Below are positions 16,811 to 24,166 of a stretch of 41,212 nucleotides of DNA, piece by piece. Origin of the DNA: an uncultured Acidimicrobiaceae bacterium. Its GTDB lineage: Bacteria; Actinomycetota; Acidimicrobiia; Acidimicrobiales; RAAP-2. Under the pieces are notes generated by a model that did not search any database, had not been told where the DNA came from, and worked only from the letters and a program-made list of their open reading frames with translations. The position numbers and the translations under genes were made by a program. How positions within the stretch are numbered: the stretch's first letter is position 1; each line of letters starts with the position of its first letter. The stretch spans positions 1 to 41,212 of the forward strand of contig CAITPI010000044.1 of the NCBI GenBank assembly GCA_903894295.1. Reading direction: 5' to 3'.

Positions 16811-18442
16811 TCAGTTGCCCCGGTTTCCCTTGGGCCGGGATCCCGCTCCCCCGCCCCGGCGGGGACCGCCTCCGGCGCCAGGGGACTTCGAACGACCCGG
16901 AGCCGACTTGGGTCGACCCGGGCGCGATGGACGGGAACCGCCCGATGAGGCACCGCCGGAGGAGGAGGAACCACCCGCCGACGGTGCACCCGGCGCCCCG
17001 TGGGTCTTGGAGCCGTGTGGCTTCGAGCCGTGGGGCTTGGTGGACCGGAACGGCTTGGCCGGACGGAACGGCTTGCCCGGCCGCTCGGGACGTCCGGTCC
17101 GGTGTTCACCACCCTGGGCTTCGCCCGAACCTGGCGCTCGCCGCTCTCCATCGTTGGCCCGCGGTCGCCGGTCGTCGAAGCGGGACGGGCGCTCGTCCCG
17201 GGGCCGCCGGTCGTTGCGGGGACGCTCGCGGCGGGCCGACGAGGCGTTGGCCGACTTCTCGCGGCGTTCCGGAGGCTTGCGTCGGGGGGGCGGATCGCCG
17301 AGGACCGCCGTGATGGCCGCCACATCGGGCTGGATCGTGCCGGAGGGGACATCGAGTTCGCGCTGGAGCCGCTTCACGGCCCCCGCCTTGTCCGGAGTCA
17401 CGAAACTGACCACCACGCCGATGGCGCCGGCCCGGGCCGTGCGGCCGGAGCGGTGCACGTAGTCCTTGGGATCGGCCGAGGGGTCGTAATGGACCACGGC
17501 GTTGACGCCGTCCACGTGGATGCCCCGGGCCGCCACATCGGTGGCCACGAGAACGTCCACCGAGCCCTCCATGAACTGTTCGAGTGCCCGCTCCCGCTGC
17601 TTCTGGCTCCGGTCGCCGTGGATGGCCGCCGTGCGCAGTCCCCGCTGCTCGAGTTGGCGGGCGATCCGGTCGGTCGAGTGCTTGGTGCGGCAGAACACGA
17701 TGGTCGGACCCGAGACGGCTGCCACCGAAGCGGTGAGCTCCACCCGGTCGCCGGAAGCCACCCGCCAGAACATGTGCACGGCGGCCGAAGGTTCGTCCTC
17801 GTCCACCTCGAGTTCGTGCCGGGCCGGATCGTTCTGGTAACGCTTGACCAGAACGTCGATGTCGCCGTCCAGGGTGGCCGAGAACAGGACGGTCTGCCGT
17901 TCGGCCGGCGTGAGGTCGAGGATGCGCTTCACGTCCGGCAGGAAGCCCATGTCGGCCATGCGGTCGGCCTCGTCGACCACCACGATCTCCACGGCGTCAA
18001 GCCGGATGCTGCCCCGTTCCAGGAGATCGCCGAGTCGACCCGGACAGGCCACGGCCACGTCCACGCCCCGACCGAGGGCCTTGAGTTGGGGGCCATAGCC
18101 AACCCCCCCGTAGAACGAGTCAACCCTCAGTCCCCGTGGTGTCGCCAGGACCTGGAGTTCGCTGGCCACCTGGGCCGCCAGTTCGCGGGTTGGCGTCAGA
18201 ACGAGCACCCGGGGATGCCGGGGCCGGGCCGGTGGTCCGGACAGGCGGGCCACGGCGCCGATGCCGAAGGCCAGCGTCTTGCCGGAACCGGTCGGTGCCT
18301 TTCCGCAGACGTCCCGGCCGGCGAGGGCATCGGGCACCGTCATGCTCTGGATCGGGAAGGGTTCGTCGATTCCCTTGCGGTGAAGGGCGGCGACAATATC
18401 GGCAGGCACGCCAAGGTCGGCGAAGGTGGTGGAGGGGGGCAT
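16811..18442 (-). CDS. DEAD-box ATP-dependent RNA helicase (RhlE/CsdA-like)
   Basis: 543 residues. The two RecA domains carry the Q motif (FPIQSMTVP), Walker A APTGSGKT (Thr51-Thr56), PTRELA, VVDEADRMADMGF, SAT, the C-terminal IVFCRTKHS, VATDVAARGIHVDGV and HRSGRTARAG. It unwinds short RNA duplexes in ribosome assembly, mRNA decay or cold adaptation. After about residue 385 comes a basic, disordered tail rich in Arg, Pro, Gly and Ser, with short repeats such as KPFRPAKPF and KPHGSKPHGS and a final GPRRGGGAGS, typical of RNA-binding RGG-like tails. The start is ATG 18442 (GAAAG six bases upstream); a TTG directly before it adds one residue. It is in a minus-strand run between FKBP and the epimerase-like gene, with no evident functional link. 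Confidence 0.96.
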   Translation of the reverse strand: MPPSTTFADLGVPADIVAALHRKGIDEPFPIQSMTVPDALAGRDVCGKAPTGSGKTLAFGIGAVARLSGPPARPRHPRVLVLTPTRELAAQVASELQVLATPRGLRVDSFYGGVGYGPQLKALGRGVDVAVACPGRLGDLLERGSIRLDAVEIVVVDEADRMADMGFLPDVKRILDLTPAERQTVLFSATLDGDIDVLVKRYQNDPARHELEVDEDEPSAAVHMFWRVASGDRVELTASVAAVSGPTIVFCRTKHSTDRIARQLEQRGLRTAAIHGDRSQKQRERALEQFMEGSVDVLVATDVAARGIHVDGVNAVVHYDPSADPKDYVHRSGRTARAGAIGVVVSFVTPDKAGAVKRLQRELDVPSGTIQPDVAAITAVLGDPPPRRKPPERREKSANASSARRERPRNDRRPRDERPSRFDDRRPRANDGERRAPGSGEAQGGEHRTGRPERPGKPFRPAKPFRSTKPHGSKPHGSKTHGAPGAPSAGGSSSSGGASSGGSRPSRPGRPKSAPGRSKSPGAGGGPRRGGGAGSRPKGNRGN

Positions 18443-18507
18443 CAAGAGCTTTCGTGTGTCAGGCGAGGGACACGGACGCGCCCAAGGGGAACCAGTCTAC
18501 CCGCCCG

Positions 18508-19488
18508 TCAGGCCGGTTCGCCCGCTCCCGGCGTTTCCTCGGCCAGACGATGGCGGACGAAATCAATCGTGGCTTCGGTACCCGGGCCCAGTTCGGTCCA
18601 CGACGACCAGCCCAACTCTTCACCCGCCCGGGTGGTGTCGAGACAGTTCCGGGCCAGTTCACCGGGCCGGGCCGGCTGGTAGGAGTGGGTCGAAGCCACG
18701 CCGGAACGGGCCACCATCTCGTGATAGAGGCGGTTCACGGAGGTTTCCTGGCCGGTGCCGATGTTGCACAGCACGCCCGATCCGCGGGTCGCCGCCCGGT
18801 AGAAGGCGTCGGCGACGTCGTCCACATAGACGAAGTCCCGGGTCTGCTCTCCGTCCCCGTAGATGGTGACGTTCTCGCCGTTCAGGATCCGCTCGGCGAA
18901 GATCGCCACCACCCCTGCTTCCCCGTGGGGGTCCTGGCGGGGACCGTAGACATTGGCCAGGGCCAGGGCCACGAAATCGAGTCCGTGCAGGGCCCGATAG
19001 GCCACGAGGTAGTCGATGGCCGCCTTCTTGGAGACCCCGTAGGGAGACAGCGGATGCTGGGGCAGCGACTCCCTGAGCGGCAGTTCCGAGTCGTCGGGCT
19101 CCCCGTAGAGCGTGCCTCCACTGGCGGCAAACACGACCTTGCGGGCGTTGGCCTGCCGGGCGCCTTCGAGTACCCGAAGGGTGCCGAGCACGTTGGTGTC
19201 GGCATCGAACACCGGGTCGGCCACCGAGACACGGACATCGGCCTGGGCGGCGAGGTGGAACACGACCTCGGGAGCCACCTCGATGAGCCGGTCGACCATC
19301 CCGGCCGAGCGGATGTCGAGGTCGTGGACGACCAACCGGTCCGCCGCCTCGGCCATGGCTGCCGCCAGGTTGGCCCGGTTCCCCGTCGAGAAGTTGTCGA
19401 TGACATGTACGTCGTGTCCGTCGGCCACCAGACGGTCGACCAGCGTGGAACCGATGAATCCGGCACCTCCCGTGACCACTGCTCGCAT
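18508..19488 (-). CDS. NAD-dependent sugar epimerase (UDP-glucose 4-epimerase-like)
   Basis: 326 residues of the extended SDR family. It has GGAGFIGS at 7-14, IDNFSTGNR typical of GalE-like enzymes, FHLAAQADVRVSV, FAASGGTLYG, catalytic YGVSKK, and YGPRQDPHGEAGVVAIF. It most likely interconverts UDP-glucose/galactose or their N-acetyl or uronic forms; the exact substrate cannot be told. The strand before the active site reads FAASGG, where GalE often has SSSxxVYG. The start at ATG 19488 has GGAGAGG six bases upstream; a longer open frame upstream runs through tandem repeats and is rejected. The 106-bp gap to the guanylyltransferase gene holds the repeats, so this gene may have its own regulation at the end of the glycan operon. 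Confidence 0.88.
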   Translation of the reverse strand: MRAVVTGGAGFIGSTLVDRLVADGHDVHVIDNFSTGNRANLAAAMAEAADRLVVHDLDIRSAGMVDRLIEVAPEVVFHLAAQADVRVSVADPVFDADTNVLGTLRVLEGARQANARKVVFAASGGTLYGEPDDSELPLRESLPQHPLSPYGVSKKAAIDYLVAYRALHGLDFVALALANVYGPRQDPHGEAGVVAIFAERILNGENVTIYGDGEQTRDFVYVDDVADAFYRAATRGSGVLCNIGTGQETSVNRLYHEMVARSGVASTHSYQPARPGELARNCLDTTRAGEELGWSSWTELGPGTEATIDFVRHRLAEETPGAGEPA

Positions 19489-19507
19489 TGTCGCCTCTCC
19501 TTGCACC

Positions 19508-19546
19508 CTTGCTGGGGACTCTTGCTGGGGACTCTTGTTGGGGACT
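19508..19546. repeat. Three tandem 13-bp repeats
   Basis: CTTGCTGGGGACT occurs at 19508-19520 and 19521-19533, then CTTGTTGGGGACT at 19534-19546 with one change. A degraded further copy (CTTGCCGGGGCT) lies at about 19559. The repeats are in the non-coding gap just upstream of the epimerase-like gene. Confidence 0.95.
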
Positions 19547-19594
19547 GTTCCCGGGCTACTTGCCGGGGCTCTTGGCGAATCTGCCGTCGGACAC

Positions 19595-20686
19595 CTAGGA
19601 CCCGGCCTGGATCCGGTCGCCATCGAGGGTGGTCCCCGACGCAACGACCGCTTCGGGTCCGATGACCGAAACCCCGGTCACCACGCACCGCTGGCCCACC
19701 ACACTTCCCGGGCCCACAATCGAATCCTCCACCCGGGCGCTGGAGGCCACCCGGGCGCCGGGCATGACCACCGAGTTCTCCACCACAACGTCGCGTTCGA
19801 TGACCGCCCCGCGGCCGATGACCGAGTCGCGAACCACCGCCCCGGCCTCGATGATCGATCCGGCGCCGAGAAGCGACCGCTTGAGGTCGGCACCGGACGC
19901 TTCCACCTCGCCGGTCACCCAGACCTCGGGGCCGAGATCGCCCGAAAGCACGGCATCGGGATGGGGCGCCGTCCCCCGTTTTCCGGCCACCAGGTCCCGC
20001 TGGGCCCGCAGATACGAGTCCGGTGTACCCGTGTCGAGCCAGTAGGCGTCCGATCCGAGGGCGAAGAGGGCTCCGTCGGCGACGAGCGCCGGGAAGATCT
20101 CCCGTTCGATGGAGACCCGGACGCCCGGCGTGATCCGGTCGAGAACCGACGGCTCGAGCACGTACAGGCCGGCGTTGATCATGTTGGTTGGCGCCTCGTC
20201 CCGGGGCGGCTTCTCGATGAAGGCGATGACCTCGCCGTCCTCCGTGGTGGGCACCACCCCAAAGGCGCTCGGATTGTCCACCGGGGTCAGCGAGATGGTG
20301 GCCTCGGCGCCGGAAGAACGGTGCAACGCCAGGAGACCGGCCAGGTCGATGTCGGTCAACACGTCCCCGTTGACCACGAAGAAGGCTTCGTCGATCCCCG
20401 CCGCCCGGGCGGCAAATGCGATGGCACCGGCGGTGTCGAGCGGTGAAGGCTCGACCGCATAGGTCAACCGGACCTCGCCGATGGTGCTGTCGGGAAACGC
20501 ATCAACGAAGGCGTCCGGGCGGTATCCGAGGGACAGCACCACGTCTTTGACGCCGTGGCGGGCCAGATAGCCCACCACCCGCTCGATCATCGACTGTTCG
20601 GCAATGGGGAGCATCTGCTTGGGCGCCGTCAGGGTCAAGGGCCGCAGACGCGTACCCTCACCCCCTACGAGGACAACCGCTTTCAC
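19595..20686 (-). CDS. Mannose-1-phosphate guanylyltransferase-like nucleotidyltransferase
   Basis: 363 residues. The N-terminal nucleotidyltransferase domain begins KAVVLVGGEGTRLRPLTLTA with PKQMLPI, contains FFVVNGDVLTDID (metal-binding Asp) and FIEKPP, and ends in NMINAGLYVLEP. The C-terminal third is a left-handed beta-helix of hexapeptide repeats (GAGSIIEAGAVVRDSVIG). It closely resembles, from memory, the mycobacterial ManB/Rv3264c enzyme that makes GDP-mannose from mannose-1-phosphate and GTP; a glucose-1-phosphate thymidylyl- or uridylyltransferase remains possible. The GTG at 20686 overlaps the stop of the upstream gene as GTGA, which fixes the start. In mycobacteria it also sits beside wbbL and rmlD, supporting a cell-envelope role. 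Confidence 0.87.
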   Translation of the reverse strand: MKAVVLVGGEGTRLRPLTLTAPKQMLPIAEQSMIERVVGYLARHGVKDVVLSLGYRPDAFVDAFPDSTIGEVRLTYAVEPSPLDTAGAIAFAARAAGIDEAFFVVNGDVLTDIDLAGLLALHRSSGAEATISLTPVDNPSAFGVVPTTEDGEVIAFIEKPPRDEAPTNMINAGLYVLEPSVLDRITPGVRVSIEREIFPALVADGALFALGSDAYWLDTGTPDSYLRAQRDLVAGKRGTAPHPDAVLSGDLGPEVWVTGEVEASGADLKRSLLGAGSIIEAGAVVRDSVIGRGAVIERDVVVENSVVMPGARVASSARVEDSIVGPGSVVGQRCVVTGVSVIGPEAVVASGTTLDGDRIQAGS

Positions 20687-21498
20687 TTCAGGGTGGTCGA
20701 GGTTGTGCTCGCCGGAGCCGCGGTGGTTGTCGTGGCCGCCGACGTGGTGGGCGTGACCGCCGTCGTGGGCGTCACCACCGAACTCTTCAGGGTGGAGGTC
20801 GTGGTGGACGCCCCCGGAGCCTGTCCGGCCGCAGCCGACACGGCGGCTTGTGTCGCCGTCTGCACCGACTGCGGCGGCTTCGGAATCGTGGCCGACGTCG
20901 GCACGAAGGCGGCCGTGATCAGCTGACCCTGGCTGAAAAGGAGATTTTGGGGATCCCCCGCCGGCTGCTTCGCCGTGGTGGATTCGTAGTTGGGCCAGTA
21001 GTTGACGATGACCACGCCGGCCTTGCCGGCATCGGGAGTCCCCGCCGGGCAAACGGTCCCGTTGGTGTAGGCCTTGCCTCCGGGGTACTGCAGGACCGAC
21101 TGGCTCAACTCCAGACCCCGATAGTTCGAGATGAACTTCTCGAGTGTGGCGTTCGCACCGGACTGGGACGAGTTGGCCGGCAGGACCGAGATCACGCCGT
21201 TGGCGCTGATGGTGAAGTTCTTGGACTTCGCGTTGTTGGCCGGGAGGTTCGGCTTGATCGTGCCACAGATGTCGATGGCAAAGCCGGCGTCCCACTGCTG
21301 GCCGACGATGGGCGGGCCGGCCGAGGAGACCACGGCGTGGGTGCGCTCATAACGGCTGTAGGCGATCAGCATCAGACCGACCACGCAGATCAGCACGATG
21401 GCCGCATAGAAGTTCACGGGCCGCTGCCCGCCGTAACTGCGCCCGCCACCGGTGGTGGCCGCGCGCTCTACCCATTTACCTGTGGAGTTGCTCGCCAT
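20683..21498 (-). CDS. Membrane-anchored protein with Thr/Ser/Ala-rich tail, function unknown
   Basis: 271 residues. A cytoplasmic stretch of about 30 residues (ending GGQRPV) is followed by one helix (NFYAAIVLICVVGLMLIAYS). The extracytoplasmic domain has two Cys (DICGTIKPNLP and TVCPAGTP) that could pair, plus several N-x-S/T-like sites. The last 55 or so residues are almost entirely Thr, Ser, Ala, Val and Pro (TTTTAAPASTTSTTLK), a mucin-like segment likely to span the wall and possibly O-mannosylated. I do not recognise a family. It lies 14 bp after the WbbL-like gene and overlaps the guanylyltransferase by 4 bp, so it is an integral member of the glycan operon; an accessory or anchoring role is inference. 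The start is ATG 21498; no strong ribosome-binding site is seen. Confidence 0.8.
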   Translation of the reverse strand: MASNSTGKWVERAATTGGGRSYGGQRPVNFYAAIVLICVVGLMLIAYSRYERTHAVVSSAGPPIVGQQWDAGFAIDICGTIKPNLPANNAKSKNFTISANGVISVLPANSSQSGANATLEKFISNYRGLELSQSVLQYPGGKAYTNGTVCPAGTPDAGKAGVVIVNYWPNYESTTAKQPAGDPQNLLFSQGQLITAAFVPTSATIPKPPQSVQTATQAAVSAAAGQAPGASTTTSTLKSSVVTPTTAVTPTTSAATTTTAAPASTTSTTLK

Positions 21499-21512
21499 GA
21501 TCGAGTAAAACC

Positions 21513-22391
21513 CTACAGCCTCTCCCGCCCCAACCGGAAACGTTTGGCGGAAACCACCCGGTTGCGGGTCACCACCGCCATGGCGAGTCCGGCCCGCAGC
21601 ACGAGGCCCGCCGCCACCAGGGGCAGGGCCAGACGGTTCGCTCCCGAGGTCGAAACACGGGCAAATCGCCACAGGGACCGCTGGTGTTCGACGACCATAC
21701 GGTAGGGGTGATGCGCCGTGGAGATGCCCTGGGCGTGGACGACGGTGGCCGAGGGCACATATCCCACCCTCCAACCGGCCCGATGCAGACGCCAACAGAG
21801 ATCGACGTCCTCGGCGTACATGAAGTAGGCCTCGTCGAATCCGCCGACCTCTTCGAACGCGGCCCGACGCACGAGTTGGCACGCTCCGGACACCCAGTCG
21901 ACTTCCTGTGGGTCGACACCCTCAAGGTCGGGTTGCTGGTAGTTGCGGGTGAAGCGGTTGTCCGGAGCGAACAGCCCGAGGAGTGCGTGTCCGGCCGCAT
22001 CGACGAACGACGGGAACCGGCGGGCCGACGGGTATCTCCCGCCGGAAGACGTGCGGATCAACGGTCCGACCATGGCCCACGCCGGGTGGCTGTCGAGGGC
22101 CGCCACCAACTCGGCCACACAGTCCGGGGACACCTCGAGATCCGGGTTGGCCACCAGGATCAGGGGATGGTTCCCGCAGGCCGCTCCCCGGTTGACGGCC
22201 GAGCCGTACCCCAGATTGCCTGGAGGAGTCACCACCGGAACGTCCACACCGAGGAGGGACCCGTCCGACGAACCGTTGTCCACGACCACCACATCGGCCA
22301 CCCCGGCCAGCCCGAGATCCTTCACGCACCGGGCCAACGCGGCGCCCGACTCGTAGTTGACGACGACGGCCCCGACGTCTCCGGGATTCAC
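21513..22391 (-). CDS. wbbL: WbbL-like GT2 glycosyltransferase (putative rhamnosyltransferase)
   Basis: 292 residues, GT2 fold. GAVVVNYESGAAL starts the domain, VVVDNGSSDGS binds the nucleotide, NPDLEV is the DXD-like metal site, and GFDEAYFMYAEDVDLCWRL holds the catalytic acidic residues. The tail has a weak hydrophobic segment (ALPLVAAGLVLRAGLAMAVV). These features match WbbL-type rhamnosyltransferases, which in mycobacteria add rhamnose from dTDP-rhamnose to the decaprenyl-diphosphate-GlcNAc linker of arabinogalactan. Here dTDP-rhamnose enzymes (rmlB, rmlD) are encoded upstream in the same run, supporting rhamnose as donor; the acceptor is unknown since this lineage is not known to have mycolyl-arabinogalactan. 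It overlaps the preceding GT2 gene by 4 bp (ATGA). Confidence 0.86.
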   Translation of the reverse strand: MNPGDVGAVVVNYESGAALARCVKDLGLAGVADVVVVDNGSSDGSLLGVDVPVVTPPGNLGYGSAVNRGAACGNHPLILVANPDLEVSPDCVAELVAALDSHPAWAMVGPLIRTSSGGRYPSARRFPSFVDAAGHALLGLFAPDNRFTRNYQQPDLEGVDPQEVDWVSGACQLVRRAAFEEVGGFDEAYFMYAEDVDLCWRLHRAGWRVGYVPSATVVHAQGISTAHHPYRMVVEHQRSLWRFARVSTSGANRLALPLVAAGLVLRAGLAMAVVTRNRVVSAKRFRLGRERL

Positions 22392-23113
22392 CGGTCGAGG
22401 GGCGTGAACCGGTACTTGATCAGGGCCTTGAGCGCACCGAGACCGTCACGCCACGAGATCTTCTTCCCCTCGTCGAACTCGCGCCCGGCGTAGCTGATCG
22501 GCACTTCGTAGATCCGGTGGCCCCGGCGCAGCATCTTGGCGGTGATCTCCGGTTCGAAGTCGAACTTGTCCGACTGGACGGTGATGCCTTCGAGCACCTT
22601 GCGGTCGAACAGCTTGTAACACGTCTCCATGTCCGACAGGGTGGACTGGTAGAGCACGTTGGTCACCAGCGACAGGAAGCGGTTGCCGATCCAGTGGAGC
22701 GGCAGCATGTTCTTCCGCTCGCCGGTGAAACGGGAACCGTAGACGATCCGGGCCTTGCCCTTCAGGACCGGATCGAGCAGGCGTGGCCAGTCTTCCGGGT
22801 CGTACTCAAGGTCGGCGTCCTGGATCAGCACCAGATCGCCCCGCACCGCCTGGAGACCGGTCCTGATCGCCGCCCCCTTGCCCTTGTTCACCGGATGCAC
22901 GATGACGTGCACGGTCGAATCGCCCAGGGCGGCAAGCACCCGGTCGGTGCCGTCGGACGAACCGTCGTCGACCACGATGACTTCCAGATCGAGCGGAAGT
23001 TGCACGGCCCGGATACGGCGGATGATCTCGGCCACGGTCGTGCGCTCGTTGAACACGGGCACGATCACGCTCAGCAGTTCGAACTTGGGCGGCCCCGCCC
23101 CGGGATCAGTCAT
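22388..23113 (-). CDS. GT2 glycosyltransferase, polyprenyl-phosphate mannosyl/glucosyl-transferase type
   Basis: 241 residues. LLSVIVPVFNERTTVAEIIR, VIVVDDGSSDGTD, NKGKGAAIRTGLQ and LIQDADLEYDPEDWPRLL are the hallmark order of the DPM1/Alg5-like branch of GT2, which moves mannose or glucose from GDP-Man or UDP-Glc onto a polyprenyl phosphate. YGSRFTG, METCYKLFDRKVL and the late EVPISYAGREFDEGKKISW also fit that branch. No C-terminal membrane helices are present, so it is a soluble/peripheral single-domain form. The polyprenyl-phosphate sugar could serve the GT-C-like membrane transferases in the window. The ATG at 23113 overlaps the end of a tiny upstream frame (23106-23126), and its stop overlaps the WbbL-like start. 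Confidence 0.88.
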   Translation of the reverse strand: MTDPGAGPPKFELLSVIVPVFNERTTVAEIIRRIRAVQLPLDLEVIVVDDGSSDGTDRVLAALGDSTVHVIVHPVNKGKGAAIRTGLQAVRGDLVLIQDADLEYDPEDWPRLLDPVLKGKARIVYGSRFTGERKNMLPLHWIGNRFLSLVTNVLYQSTLSDMETCYKLFDRKVLEGITVQSDKFDFEPEITAKMLRRGHRIYEVPISYAGREFDEGKKISWRDGLGALKALIKYRFTPLDR

Positions 23114-23215
23114 AGCCGTTGGTCATCCTGTCTCAAAGGGTGTCTACCCCTTCACAGTAGGTCGCACGAGGCGCCGGCGGGAACCATTCGCCTTCCGACG
23201 GTGGTCGGCTCCGGG

Positions 23216-24166
23216 CTAGAGCCCGGCGTCCTGGGCCAAAAAGGCGGCCGTCCGCTCCAGACCGACCCGCAGGGGCGTGGTCGGTTCCCACCCCAGTTCG
23301 GCCCGGGCCCGGGTGATGTCCGGTCGGCGACGGGTCGGATCATCGGTGGGCAGCGGTCGGTACTCGATGCTCGACGAGGAACCGAGGAGGTCGATGATGT
23401 TCTCCGCCAACTCCTTGACGGTGTACTCGTCGGGGTTGCCGATGTTGACCGGTCCCTCGAGGTCGCTGTCGAACAGGGCGATCAGTCCCCCGACCTCGTC
23501 CTCCACATAACAGAGACTGCGGGTCTGGCTTCCGTCGCCGTAAACGGTGAGCGGTTCGTGGCGCATGGCCTGCAGGAGGAAGTTGGACACCACCCGGCCG
23601 TCATCGGGTCGCAACCGGGGGCCGTAGGTGTTGAAGATCCGCACGATGGTGGTGTTCGTTCCCAACGTCCGGCGGTGGGCCATGGTCAGGGCCTCGGAGA
23701 ACCGCTTGGCTTCGTCATAGACGCTCCGGGGTCCGATGGGGTTCACCCGGCCCCAGTACGATTCGGCCTGGGGGTGGACTTCGGGGTCACCGTAGACCTC
23801 GCTGGTTGACGCCATCAGGAACCGGGCCCCATGGGCCAGGGCGAGCTCGAGGCCGTGGCGGGTGCCTTCACTGCCGACGGCCAGGGTCTCGAGGGCCCGG
23901 GCCAGGTAGTCGGGAGGAGACGCCGGACTGGCCAGGTTGAAGACACCCGTGATCTCGCCGTCGACCGGGATTCCCTTCGAGATGTCGGCCTCCACCAGGG
24001 TGAACCCTTGGTGGCCGTCGAGGTGGGCCACGTTGGCCCGTCGACCGGTGGAGAAGTCGTCCACGGCCACCACTTCGTCCCCGCGGGCCAGCAGTTGGTC
24101 GCACAGATGGGAACCCAGGAATCCTCCTCCACCGAGGACCACCTGGCGGCCGTTCCGGGGGCTCAT
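23216..24166 (-). CDS. UDP-glucuronate decarboxylase (UDP-xylose synthase)
   Basis: 316 residues, extended SDR. GGGGFLGSH at the N-terminus binds NAD; VDDFSTGRRANV, FNLASPASPPDYLARALETL, MASTSEVYGDPEVHPQAESY, WGRVNPIGPRSVYDEAKRF (YxxxK) and RIFNTYGPRLRPDDGRVVSN are the classic UXS sequence features. It converts UDP-glucuronate to UDP-xylose through a 4-keto intermediate. Its ATG at 24166 overlaps the stop of UDP-glucose dehydrogenase (ATGA), so the enzymes of two consecutive steps (UDP-Glc to UDP-GlcA to UDP-Xyl) are coupled. An upstream open extension has no family similarity and is rejected. About 100 bp separates it from the next GT2 gene. Confidence 0.95.
   Translation of the reverse strand: MSPRNGRQVVLGGGGFLGSHLCDQLLARGDEVVAVDDFSTGRRANVAHLDGHQGFTLVEADISKGIPVDGEITGVFNLASPASPPDYLARALETLAVGSEGTRHGLELALAHGARFLMASTSEVYGDPEVHPQAESYWGRVNPIGPRSVYDEAKRFSEALTMAHRRTLGTNTTIVRIFNTYGPRLRPDDGRVVSNFLLQAMRHEPLTVYGDGSQTRSLCYVEDEVGGLIALFDSDLEGPVNIGNPDEYTVKELAENIIDLLGSSSSIEYRPLPTDDPTRRRPDITRARAELGWEPTTPLRVGLERTAAFLAQDAGL

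Noticed and set aside
17000-18682. Long plus-strand frame opposite the helicase
   Set aside because: Shadow of the DEAD-box gene; no recognisable domains.
23140-23165. AAGGG...CCCTT hairpin upstream of the GT2 gene
   Set aside because: Only five pairs, without adjacent T-run or symmetry beyond it; too weak to call a terminator or operator.
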